Positions 20,717 through 32,047 of a DNA stretch of 64,000 nt are shown piece after piece (position 1 is the stretch's first letter; each line of letters starts with the position of its first letter). A model generated the notes under the pieces. It did not search any database, was not told the origin of the DNA, and worked only from the letters and a program-made list of their open reading frames with translations. The translations under genes and the position numbers were made by a program. Origin of the DNA: Chalara sp. BL73 (lineage: Eukaryota; Ascomycota; Leotiomycetes; Helotiales). The stretch spans positions 1,862,501 to 1,926,500 of the forward strand of contig CAKJVC010000010.1 in NCBI GenBank assembly GCA_918026815.1, in the 5' to 3' direction.

Positions 20717-22642
20717 TTAACAGTCATCGTCGCTGTCGCTATCACAAGGTTCTCCTAGTTCAACAATTATATCTGCTTCTTCCATTACTTGTATGCTTAA
20801 TTCTTGATCAAGGCGTTGTGCTTCTTCTTCTTCTTCTTCTTCATTATCCAGCTCCAGTTGTTCCTCTTCGTCGTCGACTTCCTCGTTGTCGATTTCCTCG
20901 TTGCCGACTTCCTCGTCGTCGACTTCTTGAAGCCAATCGAAAGCTCGTTGTCGACGTCCATTTGAAACTGGCTGACTTGTACAACTACGTCGATTATGAC
21001 CCTAATCAAGGCAATTACTGCAACGCGTTTGCTTTTTGTTCCAGTTGCCTTTGCGTATACGTTTAGTTCGAGGCCGACCTGCTCCTTTGCGTAAAACAGG
21101 TGGCTTAATTGAACTATCAGAAGAAAGGTTTTCGATCGATACTGGCAGTAATGTATAACGGTAAGTCTTTTCGTATTTTTTTGTAGTATACAAATCCTCA
21201 AAATATTGAATTGAGTCGATTTGCAGCACTTTTGCAGCTGCAATAGCGTGAGAACAGGGCGATTGATACTCCTAGAAGTCTTGGCAGTCGCACGACTTTT
21301 GATCTAAAACAACTACCCATTTTCGACCTGTATCGGGATCTTCGACTTGAGCAATATTTTCATTTGTAGGATATACTCGATATCGACGAGAAGCTTGAAA
21401 ACGACTTCCAAATTTGGCTATAGGCATGTTAGCGAGTTGATCGGATTTGCTAGTTGTCGATCGCTTTTCGAACCATATTTTAGTTACTGAAAGGTATATA
21501 CCATTCAGCATTTGAAGAAAAAGCATACGCCGATAATCGTCCTAGCTGGAATTCAAAGATTCAACAATATTAGAAGTATTATGGCTAAATCGAGGATATT
21601 GTGAATAAGCTCTAGTCCACAGCTTGTTGTCGATTTTGCAAAAATAATTAAAAGCGTCAGTACTAACTTCTTTCAATTTCGCCATTTTAATTTTGTACAA
21701 TTGCGGCGTTTTAGCTTTACACGCTTTCCAAAACAAAGGCTTTACTTTATTGCTAAATCTTTGCTGTAAATTGTCCGCAATATGCTGACAACAGTGATGA
21801 TGAATTGCTTGAGGATACTCTTCTTCGACTGCTTTTGCCATTCTTTTTTCACGATCAGAAATAAAAGTATGCTGCGCCAGCAAAGTAACAGGGAAAGCAA
21901 GCTTTAAGTGACGTAAAAACCAGCTCCACCAGTGATATTTTTTAATAGGCACTAATGCCCAGGCTAAAGGCGTTACTTTGTCGTTTGCATCGATCTCACA
22001 ACAAATCAATAATATTATACGATATCGAAACTTAGTATAAGTACCGTCGATAGCATAAAACTGGCGAAGGCGCTTTGTAGCCGATCGACAAGGAGCTGGA
22101 GCAAAAAACGCAGCTTGAAATACACCATTTGCTTGGGTTTCTAAAACAGCGTAATTATTTGAATCTACAGCTTTGAACTTTTCGATATACGCCGGAAGCA
22201 AAGCAAACGATTGAGTTTCGTCACTATACAATTCCTCGAGAATAGCTTGTTTTGCGCGGTAAGCCTGAAGATAAGGAATTTTGTTATAGTACTGAAGCCG
22301 CTCAATTGATTGAATTTGCTTTAGAGTGATTTTAGGATTATCAACAACCGCAGCACGATAGTGAGGTATTATATACTCCAAACTATTCATATTCGATGCT
22401 CCAAAATGACTTGCAGGAAAGCAAGTATGAGGCTTTAAGTGAGTTATATGAATTCCTTTTTTTTTAGAATCACTAGCTCTAATTCTGAACTTGCAAGATC
22501 GAAGCGTACGGCATACAATATCGAAGCGCGTTTTATCTGAATAGGCTGTTTTCCATGATTCAGAAGCGTTTGAAACGTAGAATTTAATAGCTTCTTTTGC
22601 TGAAGATATATTAGGAAAAGTAGAGCCTATTTGAAGAGTCAT
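20717..22642 (-). pseudogene. MULE transposase with three premature TAG codons
   Basis: 641 codons from ATG at 22642 to TAA at 20719..20717, with no frameshift. Three in-frame TAG codons near 21541, 21271 and 21001 each replace a tryptophan that is TGG in copy 1 at two or more of these places. Domains in order: N-terminal DNA-binding region with CRTLRSCKFRIRAS, DDE domain (FYAIDGTYTK; TFISDREKRM; HHHCCQHIADN; NIVESLNSS), SWIM finger (CDCQDF ... CSHA), CCHC knuckle (CSNCLD-GHNRRSC) and an acidic C-terminal tail with EVDDEE repeats. Less damaged than copy 1, so perhaps younger or less exposed to RIP. Confidence 0.92.
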
Positions 22643-22954
22643 ATTGATCGAAACAGCAAAGAATCAAAGTATACATAAAGATTAAAAATAAGTGGGATTA
22701 TTTGAATTTAAAGCTTTGTGGGTCAGGTGCGTTGGTTAGCCTTGGCATGAAATGATGGTATTTCAGAAATATCTCAAATACCATCATTTTTTTGGTGTAT
22801 ATCTGAAATACCATCATTTTTTTGGCCTCTATCTGAAATACCATTGTTTTAAAAAAGTGGTATGGCCAGATAGAGGTCAAAAAAAAAGATGGTATTTGAG
22901 AAATATCGGCACTTTTTGATGGTATTTGAGATATTAACCGTTAAAGAAATCATA

Positions 22955-23137
22955 TGTCATGGGGAATGCTAGTAGCCGAGGGCTCGCTTAGCTATCCTCA
23001 TGCGACTAATAGGCTTGGCGAGCATTCTAGCTAGGGTTCCCCATATCTACGCTTTTACAGGCATGTATTTTACAATAGTATTATATCACTTCGTTCACCC
23101 GATTGACAATTTTAAAACTCTGATTTACTCCGTGATA
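22955..23137. mobile_element. Solo LTR, family H, copy 2
   Basis: TGTCATGGGG...CTCCGTGATA, the terminal inverted repeat of copy 1 with C-to-T changes. The flanks TCATA and CCATA differ by one transition. It begins only 5 bp after the right target duplication of MULE copy 2. Confidence 0.65.
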
Positions 23138-23826
23138 CCATATGTATAAGTAACTATTTGCTAAGACTGTTCTTGACAGGTTTGTGGGCTTTATGCGTTT
23201 TCAAAAGATTAAATCTGCAAATTATTGCAAAATACGACAGGACATTTTTGGATTTTTGGGACGGACCAACTAGCAACCACCATAACCAAGACCGAGGCTT
23301 GGCTCTGCCGAGTTTCGTAGCGATAGGGATTCTAGTCAATTTCAGAGAAGACTCCATCCCCTCCAACAGTTGCAGACCAAGATCGCTGGCCATCCCACAG
23401 CATTATGTATCAAGTCCGATCATTCGGACTGAATTTCCAAGGTGGGCGGCTGGAGTAGGAGATCAAAAGAAAAAATTCCCTCAGCCACTTACCTTAAAAC
23501 AAAGTCCAGACTAACGAGTGATCGATAAAGTGGGTAGCGTTAGCTCTACAATTCCCGTCCTCGGCTGCCGACTCTGAATCTCGGGTTCAATTTGACGCCT
23601 ATTAGATCAAAGCTTACTTCTCTCCGCTCGGACTTCTATACCCCACAAAGTAGTCTACCTCCTCCATGTATCTCCACGTTTCGGCTGCCCCCATTTCTCC
23701 ACAAATATTCTAGAGTCTGGGGTTATATATATATATATATATATAGGGCTTTCCTCCTCCCATAATTGCTTCTGGTCCATTAACACCTTTCAGCCTTGGC
23801 CATACCTCCATTGCTTGATTAGCGCA
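23138..23826. other. Upstream region of the MFS gene, no gene seen
   Basis: Contains a (TA)n run at about 23724-23745 and a TCGGCTGCCGA palindrome at 23571..23581, about 250 bp upstream of the MFS start. The longest plus-strand frame (23158..23514) does not resemble a known protein. Confidence 0.4.
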
Positions 23827-25681
23827 ATGTCTGGCTTTCGCTATGCTTTCTCCTTACCAGCAGGTGTCGTACAGGAGGCCACCCCTCTAGGGACTGTCCA
23901 GCCATATGGTAATGCCTCCTCATTACAAATTTCGTTGATATCAGCTGTTAACATTATCTCTCCCTTCACCAGATCAAGATGACAGATCTGAAGGAGACGG
24001 GGCCGGCAGGACGGATCACCTCCGCCTTGTCCCAGCGCCATCAAGAGACCAGGCGGATCCATTGAATTGGCCCCAGTGGCGAAAGCTCATAACACTTGTT
24101 TGTGTTGCGATGTTCTCCTTCACCGGCAACATTGCCTCAGCCTCTTTAACAAGTGCCCTGCCATTCCTGGCGACGGACTTTGACCCGCCAGTGACCCAGT
24201 CAAAGCTCGTCCATCTGATAGCAGTAAGTCTAACCCCATGTAACTACCTTCATAATTTACTTATCACCGAATCTTCGACGAAGGTGAGCGCTCTCATGCT
24301 GGGGGTCGCCAATGTTATCTTTGTTCCTCTTGCAAACATATTTGGTCGCAGGCCCATTGTCCTCCTCAGTCTTGCTATGATCACTGGATGCTCTGTATGG
24401 GCCGCCTCAGCCAGCTCCTATGATAGTCTCCTTGCCGCCCGAGTCTTGCAGGGCGCGGGGGGAGCCGCCACAGATACCCTTTGTCCGACGGTCATTGGGG
24501 AGACATTTTTTCGACATCAGAGAGGTCGAGCCATGGTCAGTACTTGAATCCTTCTCGCGTCTGAGGCTCATTTCTGGCTTTTAGGCCGTATATACCATTT
24601 TCCTCACGGCAAGTTCGTTCCTAGGAGGGATTATCGGAGGATATATTTCCGAATCGGCTGGATGGCGTTGGACCCAGTGGTTGAATGCCATAATTGCTGG
24701 GACTTCGCTGGTTACATGCGCCATATTTCAAGCAGAGACATTATTCAATCGCGATGCGGCTCTTCTTATTGACTCTGGAGTGCAGAGCGTCGAATACAAC
24801 GACAGCAACATGCTCGAATCGGACAAGCCAGGAATTTCTCATGAGGAAGAAATAACAAGAGCGCATGAGTACAAGAAATTCACCTTTGTCCGGTCCCTAA
24901 AAATAGGGGTCTACCGAGGCGATGTCCTGGCCAAATTTGTTGCTCCGTGGCTCACACTCCGATTTCCGGGTGTGTGGCTCGTCATGCTCCAATACGGATG
25001 TCTAGTGGGTGCCATTGTCATAGTTGCCACCATAGGGCCGCAGTTTGTGAGCTTACCACCTTACAACTGGGGCGGGAGTGCGGGCTTAATCAACGTTGGT
25101 GCCCTGATTGGGACCATGGTAGGAGTCTTAGCTACATACACTGTCTCCGATTGGGCACTCAAGCGTTATGCTCATCGCCAAAAACACGGACTATCTGAAC
25201 CAGAATCTCGACTTCCAGGAATGCTTCCTGGGTTCTTCCTTGCCACTACAGGACTCTGGATCTTCGGATTCGTCGGGGATCATCCATCCAAAAATGGTTG
25301 GATTGGACTTGAGTTTGGTTATGGAATGCTAGGAATTGGCCTGATTATGATTCCTTCAATTGGTCTCACTTATGTCAGGATGCCTCTCTGTTTATAGCTA
25401 TAGGTACTCTGCTAATATTGTTCTTTTAGATCATCGAGGCGTATAGTGCAGTCTCTAGTGATGCCTTTGTAATGGTTGGGACTGTGCGGGCCCTTATAGG
25501 CTTCGCATGGACATTCTTCGTGGGAGAGTGGATCCAGGAACGCGGAGCGAGTGAGCCGTTCGGGATTTTTGGTATGTTGATGGGGGTATTTGGCTTGCTG
25601 ATTATTCCTGTCTGGCTCTACGGGAAACGACTTAGGATAGCAACCCAAAAATGGCTGCCTAACCCAGAAACAGGGTATTAG
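23827..25681 (+). CDS. MFS transporter, multidrug-efflux / DHA1 type
   Basis: Five exons (23827..23908, 23973..24223, 24284..24535, 24585..25373, 25430..25681) join in phase through GT-AG introns of 49-64 bp, giving 541 aa. The join after exon 1 gives QPYDQDDRSEGDGAG and leads to DPLNWPQWRK, the usual start of the first membrane segment in fungal DHA1 transporters. GRRPIVLLS is the loop 2-3 signature; RVLQGAGGAATDTL and IGGYISESAGWRW mark the fourth and fifth helices. About 12 hydrophobic segments are visible with a long central loop. It probably exports a toxic or metabolic small molecule across the plasma membrane. Substrate unknown. Confidence 0.9.
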
Positions 25682-26519
25682 ACAGTATCACCTTACCGTA
25701 TATGATTAAACTTTTGAGAGCTATGTCATATATAATATAGGTTAAGCCTTAATTATATTGTATGAGGCTAATACAATATAACAATAATCGAGATGATCGT
25801 GTGTCGATTATGTGACACTCGTGGTAGATCTTAGAGAAAGCTGGTATTGTATACAAGATTTGTGTATTATAGTGGCTCAAAGAAGTTGTATTAAAATACT
25901 AAAAATTATTGAAAAAATTCTATTCGTTAAGAGGATAAAAAACTCTTCACTAAATGATAAAGCCTTTAGGTAGGGTTACTGCCTATTAATACGGCCGTCG
26001 CATGACTTACTGGTGGGCTACACTACCGATTTCTGTCACGATACCAAATACGGGTGGTGCTGTCACGAATGCGAACCTAAGAGCTCGTGAGAGTTGTTAG
26101 CTAGATACTTCAATTACGAAAATACTAGAGCTCGAGGCAGCTGTCGGCTAAGTCAGGTTCCCAAGCCACGGGCTTAGTCAATTAAGGAGCACACGCGAAC
26201 TGGTTATGTACTAACCGTGACAATCTTCATAAGCTGTCATGCCACCAGACTTACTAAGCTCTCGTGCAAGCGAGCTTGTTGAGCACAGTTGTGGCAGCAT
26301 ATTAAGAATTAAAAAAAACTAGCTGGCAAGTATTATTGTTTGTTATATGCTATAACTTCGAGTTAGTTGATTAACAAATGCCCTCCGAATAAGCTTCCAG
26401 CTCAGATTTCGAGGAGCTGGTTCGACGAAAAAGATACCTCCGCTTAACTACTTGTGCTGAGTAAATCACTCCTTAATCTATATTCAGCATTAGCACTTAA
26501 CAATACCTTACAGTATGAC
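25682..26519. other. AT-rich spacer with a possible LTR remnant
   Basis: The segment 26061..26222 begins TGTCACGAATG and ends ACCGTGACA, LTR-like ends without a matching duplication. The rest is AT-rich and non-coding, and includes the decayed 3' end of the ligase relic. Confidence 0.35.
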
Positions 26520-28150
26520 CATATGGCTACCACTCGACTCCAACAGCCGCCACATCTTTGATGCTGGGATGGCCCATCAGCCCCTTCTCTAGCCCCAGTA
26601 TGAGAGACTTGACGGCCATTGACTTTGATAAGTTCCTACTACGATTGGTATCTATAAGTAGTATTGTAAGATCCATATGATACCTCTATGTGGTCCGCAA
26701 TTTAAAAGCAACATCGCCGGTCCGCAGCCATCGTTGGCCATCTTTGACCACAATTGTTTCCCTGTTTTTTATTTCGCTTCCACCTCTTCATGATATTTGG
26801 GCCTAAAACCCATAGTTCTCCCACTTCCTCACCAGTAGGGCTGGGTCAACTCTCTCCCTGGAACGGAAGCAATCCTGGCCTTTGTCACGGCCCTGGGCCT
26901 TTTCTCGCTTAGAGCTTGGCTCCGGACACCACAGGGCTCGCTTACACTGGCCTCCGGCCAGCCTCCTGTATATAGAGCGCTGCTTTCCTTCCTTTCTTCT
27001 GTCCGTAGCTTGTTCTCTTAGTTATGACAATTAATAGTTGTTCACACCTCTGAGTCCTTCTACCTGATCTACGGATCGAGATCTCTATTCAGCTGGAGTT
27101 GTTACAGCCTTACAATTAAGGTTCAACTAACTAACCGATCTACCATAGGCCTTATCGTCTGGCGCGAACTCAAGTACTGTGCATGTCGTTTCCGTCATAT
27201 CCTAGCCTTTTTTTACGTACGCACTGGCAGTAGGTAGAGCTTTTGGGATTAACGCGCAGTAGTAGGGTCCAAAGATGCATTGCCACTCGCTATTAGGTAG
27301 ACAGACTTCAGATTAAACCGGTCAGGGACTTTAAGTTTGCAACATATTCCCAACCTTGCCGGCGTAACATTCATAAAAGTAATCCGGTAGATGTCAACAA
27401 TGGTCAGATAGCTCAATAGGTTAAATCTGGGCATGGTGAATACCTTGGCGCAAAAGAGAGCGGCAATGACACAAAATATATTTGTCCCTGCTGAATGTCA
27501 GTGTCATTATGGCTCATCTATACCGTCGGGGTGGGTGATATAACTTACGGAAACCCGCTTAGCAATGGCGACCAAATCGTAGTGAGTGATTTCTAAGGCC
27601 TGTTGTTCTAGTTTTTCGTTGTTATCCTCTCGCAGATTGCAAATTCACGGCCATTATTCGTATCTACTGGAATAGTATAAATTTGATCATGGCCGGGTTC
27701 TTAATTCTCTAGAGGCAAGGCAGATTTGGAAGCCGCCTGGAGGGCGAGGGTAATGCTGTCCAAGGCAGCTAGAAGAAATTTCGCCTCAGAGCCTCGTAGT
27801 TGATATTCAAGTTCTAGATCTGGTCGCACCGGAGCGGTGTTGTTAGTCAGCCATTAACTTTAAGAGGCTGGGCCATAATCTTTCCATATATAAAGGCTGT
27901 GGGAGAGCAGCCGGTGAAAACACCTCCAGCGGCGGTGACACCCCAGAGTACAACAGCACTTTGCCCTGCTTCTTTAGACCCAGTTGCTGCAGCTTTTTGC
28001 CAATATTTCCGCATCTTGCAGCGTCAGATTAGGTGACAGCGCCAAGGCATCGAAGTATTGAGGCGACTTGCGAGATTATGACGTGGGATATCGACCTGGA
28101 GCGGGGACTTGATTGCGCCTTGGTTGTCAACTTGCTACTGCATGGTTGTA
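26520..28150 (-). pseudogene. 4-coumarate-CoA-ligase-like AMP-binding enzyme, decayed and split by a solo LTR
   Basis: Fragments of an acyl-CoA synthetase appear in order on the minus strand in shifting frames. Near 28110: IKSPLQVDIPRHNL. Near 28000: KLQQLGLKKQGKVLLYSG. Near 27940: VTAAGGVFTGCSPTAF. Near 27800: LEYQLRGSEAKFLLAALDS. At 27434..27249: MPRFNLLSYLTIVDIYRIT, then SVYLIASGNASL. Near 27190: MTETTCTVLEFAPDDKAYG, which overlaps the adenylation motif region. Below the LTR: VKDGQRWLRTGDVAF and HPSIKDVAAVGVE. The family activates hydroxycinnamic or related acids to CoA esters. Many stops and frameshifts plus the LTR at 26883..27106 make it non-functional. Ends are approximate. Confidence 0.8.
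26883..27106 (+). mobile_element. Solo LTR, family B, inserted in the ligase relic, TSD GCCTT
   Basis: TGTCACGGCCCTGG...GAGTTGTTACA, 224 bp. The duplication GCCTT lies at 26878..26882 and 27107..27111. Ligase-like sequence continues on both sides. Confidence 0.9.
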
Positions 28151-28240
28151 ATGTAATTGAACTAGGCCCAATAGTTTTTCCATTTGGAACTTAGTCAGTT
28201 CGGTCTAACATAATATCGATGTTCTGATCTCTTGCAGTAA

Positions 28241-28250
28241 TCGGCGCCGA
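28241..28250. promoter_or_regulatory. TCGGCGCCGA palindrome upstream of the ligase relic
   Basis: Perfect palindrome matching TCGGNNCCGA, about 100 bp upstream of the presumed start of the ligase pseudogene. Identical to the site at 32256. Confidence 0.4.
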
Positions 28251-28368
28251 AACCTCGGCTTTCTAGGCGTCAGATGACTCTAACTAGAAAAAAAAAGAAA
28301 ATGGGGAATAAGCCGAAAGATTGGCCGATAAACGAGCTGCTCGCAACATTTTAGTCTAGGTTGATTGA

Positions 28369-28492
28369 TGTAGGAAGTAGGGGTTTTACGGATCCGCGGA
28401 TGACCACTAAGGTCACGTGGCCCACACAACCACCATTTTGTAGAATCTAGAGCTACGCCTTTTGCCCCGTGGAAGGTAAGACGATGCCAACA
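28369..28492 (-). mobile_element. Shortened family C solo LTR, TSD ATTGA
   Basis: TGTAGGAAGTAGG...GATGCCAACA, only 124 bp because about 60 bp of the interior are absent compared with the copy at 9374. ATTGA is duplicated at 28364..28368 and 28493..28497. Confidence 0.88.
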
Positions 28493-28659
28493 ATTGAGCT
28501 CTAAAAAAAAATTGGCACTGTCTGGAGACTAGCAGGCAGCTTATACGCAACGATTTGAGAACTCGGCCCATGCAGTTCCAATCAGCCGAGCCATCTAATA
28601 CACCATTGCTAAATGATGGTACCCTGATGCCTTTCTATTTTTCTTTTCGCAACACACAC

Positions 28660-28882
28660 TGTGGGAACACCCGGGTTGTAGTAATTCGCTCAAGTCGGTT
28701 ACCCACGTAGCACGCAGCACCACGATCTTTGCGCAGTACTAGTATGCCCGTTGTAGGTGATTGACTTGTTCTTGATTGCTGTGTTTCATTCTAAGTTACA
28801 GGATCGTGAAGTTGTAGGTCCTGAAAGGACCCACAACTCATATGATCTGATGTTCCGTGATTATATTTACATGCGCCTGACA
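28660..28882 (+). mobile_element. Probable solo LTR, family G, TSD CACAC
   Basis: TGTGGGAACACCC...GCGCCTGACA, 223 bp, flanked by CACAC at 28655..28659 and 28883..28887. The duplication is low-complexity and I see no second copy in the window, so this is less certain. Confidence 0.5.
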
Positions 28883-28959
28883 CACACTCTGGCCCCCTGA
28901 TATTTTATACCGATTTTTCCATCTAGTGCCCATTCTATTCTTCGATTTATTGCCAAATA

Positions 28960-29591
28960 TTGATTGTGGGAATTTGGTCTAGATCTTCTAGGCGTCCCTA
29001 GAGAGTTCCTCGAGTCTTGGTCAGCACAACTAGTTAACCCTCAGCAAAATCTCATCAACAGTAATACTGTATCTATGGGCCGCCCAGCCTTAACTTTCCA
29101 CGAAAAGCTGCCTGCCCTCTTCACCAAGGCATTCTTTGGAGGTTGGTCTTTACGTCGACAATCTGCTCTTGAGAGCTGTGAGATGGAATATATCGTCTGT
29201 AAAATTTCTTGGTAGGCTTTAATTCCTATGAAATGTGGTTAACTCATTCTATTAGGCTTCAGGAGTAGTTCTCAGGCGAGAGACAATTAAAGTCAATCCG
29301 ATTCCGGTGGCAGCTCTTCTCCAGATAAGCGAGACACCTTATATTGATATTTCAAAGTAATTGAAGTATATCTTGCCAGGATTTGCTGGCTGTTATCGAT
29401 TTCGGATTATTCGGAGCGAGGCCCAAAAAGGGTCCGGAACAGGAGTTGAACTTAGAGACAAGGGCATTGAGTTAAGCGTGGAAGGATTTCGATGCAACTC
29501 ATGGGAGAATATTCCTTCTAGGTTAGAAATTCTTGCTTGGTTTCACATTCGTTACGTAGAATTGCTGTTTATGAGGGGTATCCAAGCTTGA
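28960..29591 (+). pseudogene. Possible relic of a fungal regulator gene (uncertain)
   Basis: Two open stretches (28964..29215 and 29361..29591) contain NTVSMGRPALTFHEKLP and IPSRLEILAWFHIRYVELLF. These faintly resemble the middle homology region of Zn2Cys6 regulators (GRP box; arginine-plus-RY helix). No zinc cluster and no intact frame is seen. Could also be unrelated. Confidence 0.25.
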
Positions 29592-30268
29592 TTAGCGTTA
29601 GCACCGTAGTGAAAGCGTAGGGAGCGGTAATACAATCACTGAGACTATATGCAAGGTGTTCTTGCAAACTTCTAGACTTGATTTCGTGTTTACACTAGGA
29701 AAGCTCTAGGAATAGCGGCCGTTAGTGAGCTAACAGCAAGGAGATAGTATATACTCGGAACTTCTTACAACCGGCTGCTCATATAAGGAAATATTACCAA
29801 GCGCCCTTGAATTATAAGCCTGCTTCACTGAATATTATGTATTACCTAAAGATTGCCATCCACGGAGACACTTCCCTTGAAACCAAGGAACGAACTAGTT
29901 TACAGAGAGGAGTCAATGCTTCTCGGGTGAGCTATGAAAATGTGCTAGCAAGCCCTCGGAGATAAGCTGGACCGGGAAGTTAGAGAAACTTACATTCGAA
30001 TGCTGGTCCGGCGTTGCAAAATAAGTAGTTTCTACAAAACTGATCATTTCAGCACACCGATGCGGAGTGTAGCAGCTCTCTAGTCTCGTCCATCATCTGT
30101 AATATGAATATCACACGTGTAAGTTTTGTGTAAAAATCAACGAAGGCCACCATACCTTTATGGTAAAATTTAATTATAACGGTAAATTTGCACATTGCAA
30201 TGTTAAATGCGATAGTTCTGGACATGGGGATGATAGTTACTAGATTAGAATGAACTACAAGGAATTAA
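29592..30268. other. Spacer 3' of the BVMO gene, no gene seen
   Basis: AT-rich; no intact frame. May include the end of the possible regulator relic just upstream. Confidence 0.4.
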
Positions 30269-32047
30269 TTAATACAGGGGATCCATGGGCTCCGCAGGTT
30301 GCTTGTCCTCCCCGTCTAGCAAGCCGTAATACCAAGTCAAATCACGCCCATCATGCTCCCGTATTTCAAAACCATCGCCCAAGAAGTTAAATCGGTTTTC
30401 GGTGAGATATTCGATATCGTAATCTTCGTATCTAAGAGCTTGCATAATAGTCAGGTAGTGAATCCGAGAGCCAGGCCACAGGAGGGGCTTCTGGTCGACG
30501 ATGCCGTTCTTGAAAGTTGAGCTGCAAGGCCCAGACCAAGCAGTTCGCTTGAGGAACAGATCGGCATGGCGTGTGAAGTCCACAGCCGCTTGGCGCTTAA
30601 CCTGGATCTTGCGGATGTCTTCTACCTGAAACTTGGATATCATCTGTAGGATATAGTCGGCGAAGGCTTCGATCATAGGAATCGCCGATCCATGACCCAG
30701 GGGTCCGTAAGGCGCACTAAACATGAAATAATTCGGGACCTCGGGAATATTGCATCCTAGGTAGGCAACAGTGTTTCCCTGTGACTTGGTGAAGTCGTCC
30801 TGGATGTTGCGGCCATTGGCGATCATAGGGAAACGGGGGCAAAAAGACGTCTCGAACCCAGTGGCACAGATAATGAGATCCACCTCATGATGCTGCCCAT
30901 CGGCGCTGATGAATCCAGTCTTGGTTATTTCGCGGATCGTATCGGTGTGGACGGTCGTCTTATCCTCGCACAACGCCTCCAAGAAGCCATTGGCCGGAAG
31001 CGGACGACGGCAGCCGACTCCAAAATTCTTTGGGATGAGGGTGTCGATTAACTCAGGTTTTTTGGCTAGCTTCGTTCGCATGATGTCTTCAGAATATTTA
31101 CGTGCGTCCTTGGCTTCCTTGCTGCCATTGACCACAAATTGAAACCTAATGTTCAACTCAGACTCGATAGCCTTCATGTATTGCAAGTATAACTTCGGAT
31201 CGTCATTGAACTTCTGCTTTGTCTCGCTGGAATAGGCAAAGTTGGCACCTCCTGGACCGGCATATCTGGGTGCACCTCCGGCAGTGACCCAGGTTGGCGA
31301 TCGGGCTACGACGTGCAACTGTTTGACTCGGTCAATGATGGTTGGGATAATTTGCACGCCGGAACTGCCAACCCCGAGGACCAGAACGCGTTTGTTTTCG
31401 AACTGAACGTTGTCGGGCTGGGGCCAGTTGGCGCTATGAATGAGCTGCCCTTCGAAATCGGCGAGCCCCTTGATCTCAGGCCACCTCCAGCTGTTAAAAT
31501 GGCCGCTGCCGTTCAGGAAGAAGTCCGCGTAGTCGTCGAAGCAGGCCCGTGGATTGTTGTCAGGCATGATAGTGATTCTCCATTTGGACAAGCTCTCTAG
31601 CCACTCAGCTCCCACGATCTGGTGGTTGAGCTTGACAAAACGTTCCAGGTTATTGGTTGCTGCCGACTCCTTGAAATATTGGTGTATTTCCCGCGATCCA
31701 AAATAATAGCCAGACCAGGTGGTCGAGCGATGCCAGCGGAACTGGTAACTGACGCTAGGAACATCGCAAGCGCATCCAGGGTACCGGTTCTCGTACCAGG
31801 TCCCTCCTATGTCGGGATTCTTTTCGTAAATGGTCAAGTTGAGGTCTTTCATCTTCTCTAGCACCGCATGGGAGAAAGCAACCCCTGCCGCTCCCATGCC
31901 CATGAAGATCACTTTGACTGGGCGTCTTGTGCCCATAGGCGTCTCTCGAATACGGTATGCGACATCTGAGCCATCTCCCTTAATAGGATGGCTGTTTGTA
32001 AAAATTTTCAGTTTGCCTGTTGGTGGTGGTGTCTCAATGGAACCCAT
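30269..32047 (-). CDS. Type I Baeyer-Villiger monooxygenase (FAD/NADPH)
   Basis: Single exon, 592 aa, close to the family norm. The FAD-binding GMGAAG loop is at residues 50-55 and the NADPH loop GVGSSG at 225-230. The Baeyer-Villiger fingerprint FxGxxxHxxxW is at 198-208 (FEGQLIHSANW). GGTWYENRYPG near 81-91 and ATGFETSF in the C-terminal half are also typical. The family uses O2 and NADPH to insert oxygen next to a ketone, making an ester or lactone. The substrate cannot be named. It is divergent from the alpha/beta-hydrolase at 32410 across 362 bp that hold two TCGGNGCCGA sites, suggesting a joint ketone-to-ester-to-acid-plus-alcohol route controlled by the regulator at 34279. Confidence 0.95.
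   Translation of the reverse strand: MGSIETPPPTGKLKIFTNSHPIKGDGSDVAYRIRETPMGTRRPVKVIFMGMGAAGVAFSHAVLEKMKDLNLTIYEKNPDIGGTWYENRYPGCACDVPSVSYQFRWHRSTTWSGYYFGSREIHQYFKESAATNNLERFVKLNHQIVGAEWLESLSKWRITIMPDNNPRACFDDYADFFLNGSGHFNSWRWPEIKGLADFEGQLIHSANWPQPDNVQFENKRVLVLGVGSSGVQIIPTIIDRVKQLHVVARSPTWVTAGGAPRYAGPGGANFAYSSETKQKFNDDPKLYLQYMKAIESELNIRFQFVVNGSKEAKDARKYSEDIMRTKLAKKPELIDTLIPKNFGVGCRRPLPANGFLEALCEDKTTVHTDTIREITKTGFISADGQHHEVDLIICATGFETSFCPRFPMIANGRNIQDDFTKSQGNTVAYLGCNIPEVPNYFMFSAPYGPLGHGSAIPMIEAFADYILQMISKFQVEDIRKIQVKRQAAVDFTRHADLFLKRTAWSGPCSSTFKNGIVDQKPLLWPGSRIHYLTIMQALRYEDYDIEYLTENRFNFLGDGFEIREHDGRDLTWYYGLLDGEDKQPAEPMDPLY

Larger units (their letters stand above)
19591..22940 (-). mobile_element. 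MULE DNA transposon copy 2, inverted, TSD TTAAAGAAA
   Basis: Same termini as copy 1 (CGGTTAATATCTC ... GAGATATTAACCG), with an exact 9-bp duplication TTAAAGAAA at 19582..19590 and 22941..22949. It contains a transposase reading leftward (22642..20717), a family E solo LTR (19983..20603), and a seven-copy 22-bp tandem repeat at 19786..19939. Confidence 0.93.

Noticed and set aside
20710..21066. 118-aa plus-strand frame with CRLPRCRFP repeats
   Set aside because: Antisense shadow of the transposase tail in MULE copy 2.
23158..23514. 118-aa plus-strand frame upstream of the MFS gene
   Set aside because: No similarity recognised; composition looks like chance frame in spacer DNA.
27393..27435. 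A-box-like TAGCTCAATAGG, possible tRNA or SINE
   Set aside because: No B-box follows, and the stretch is coding-strand sequence of the 4CL-like relic (opposite strand).
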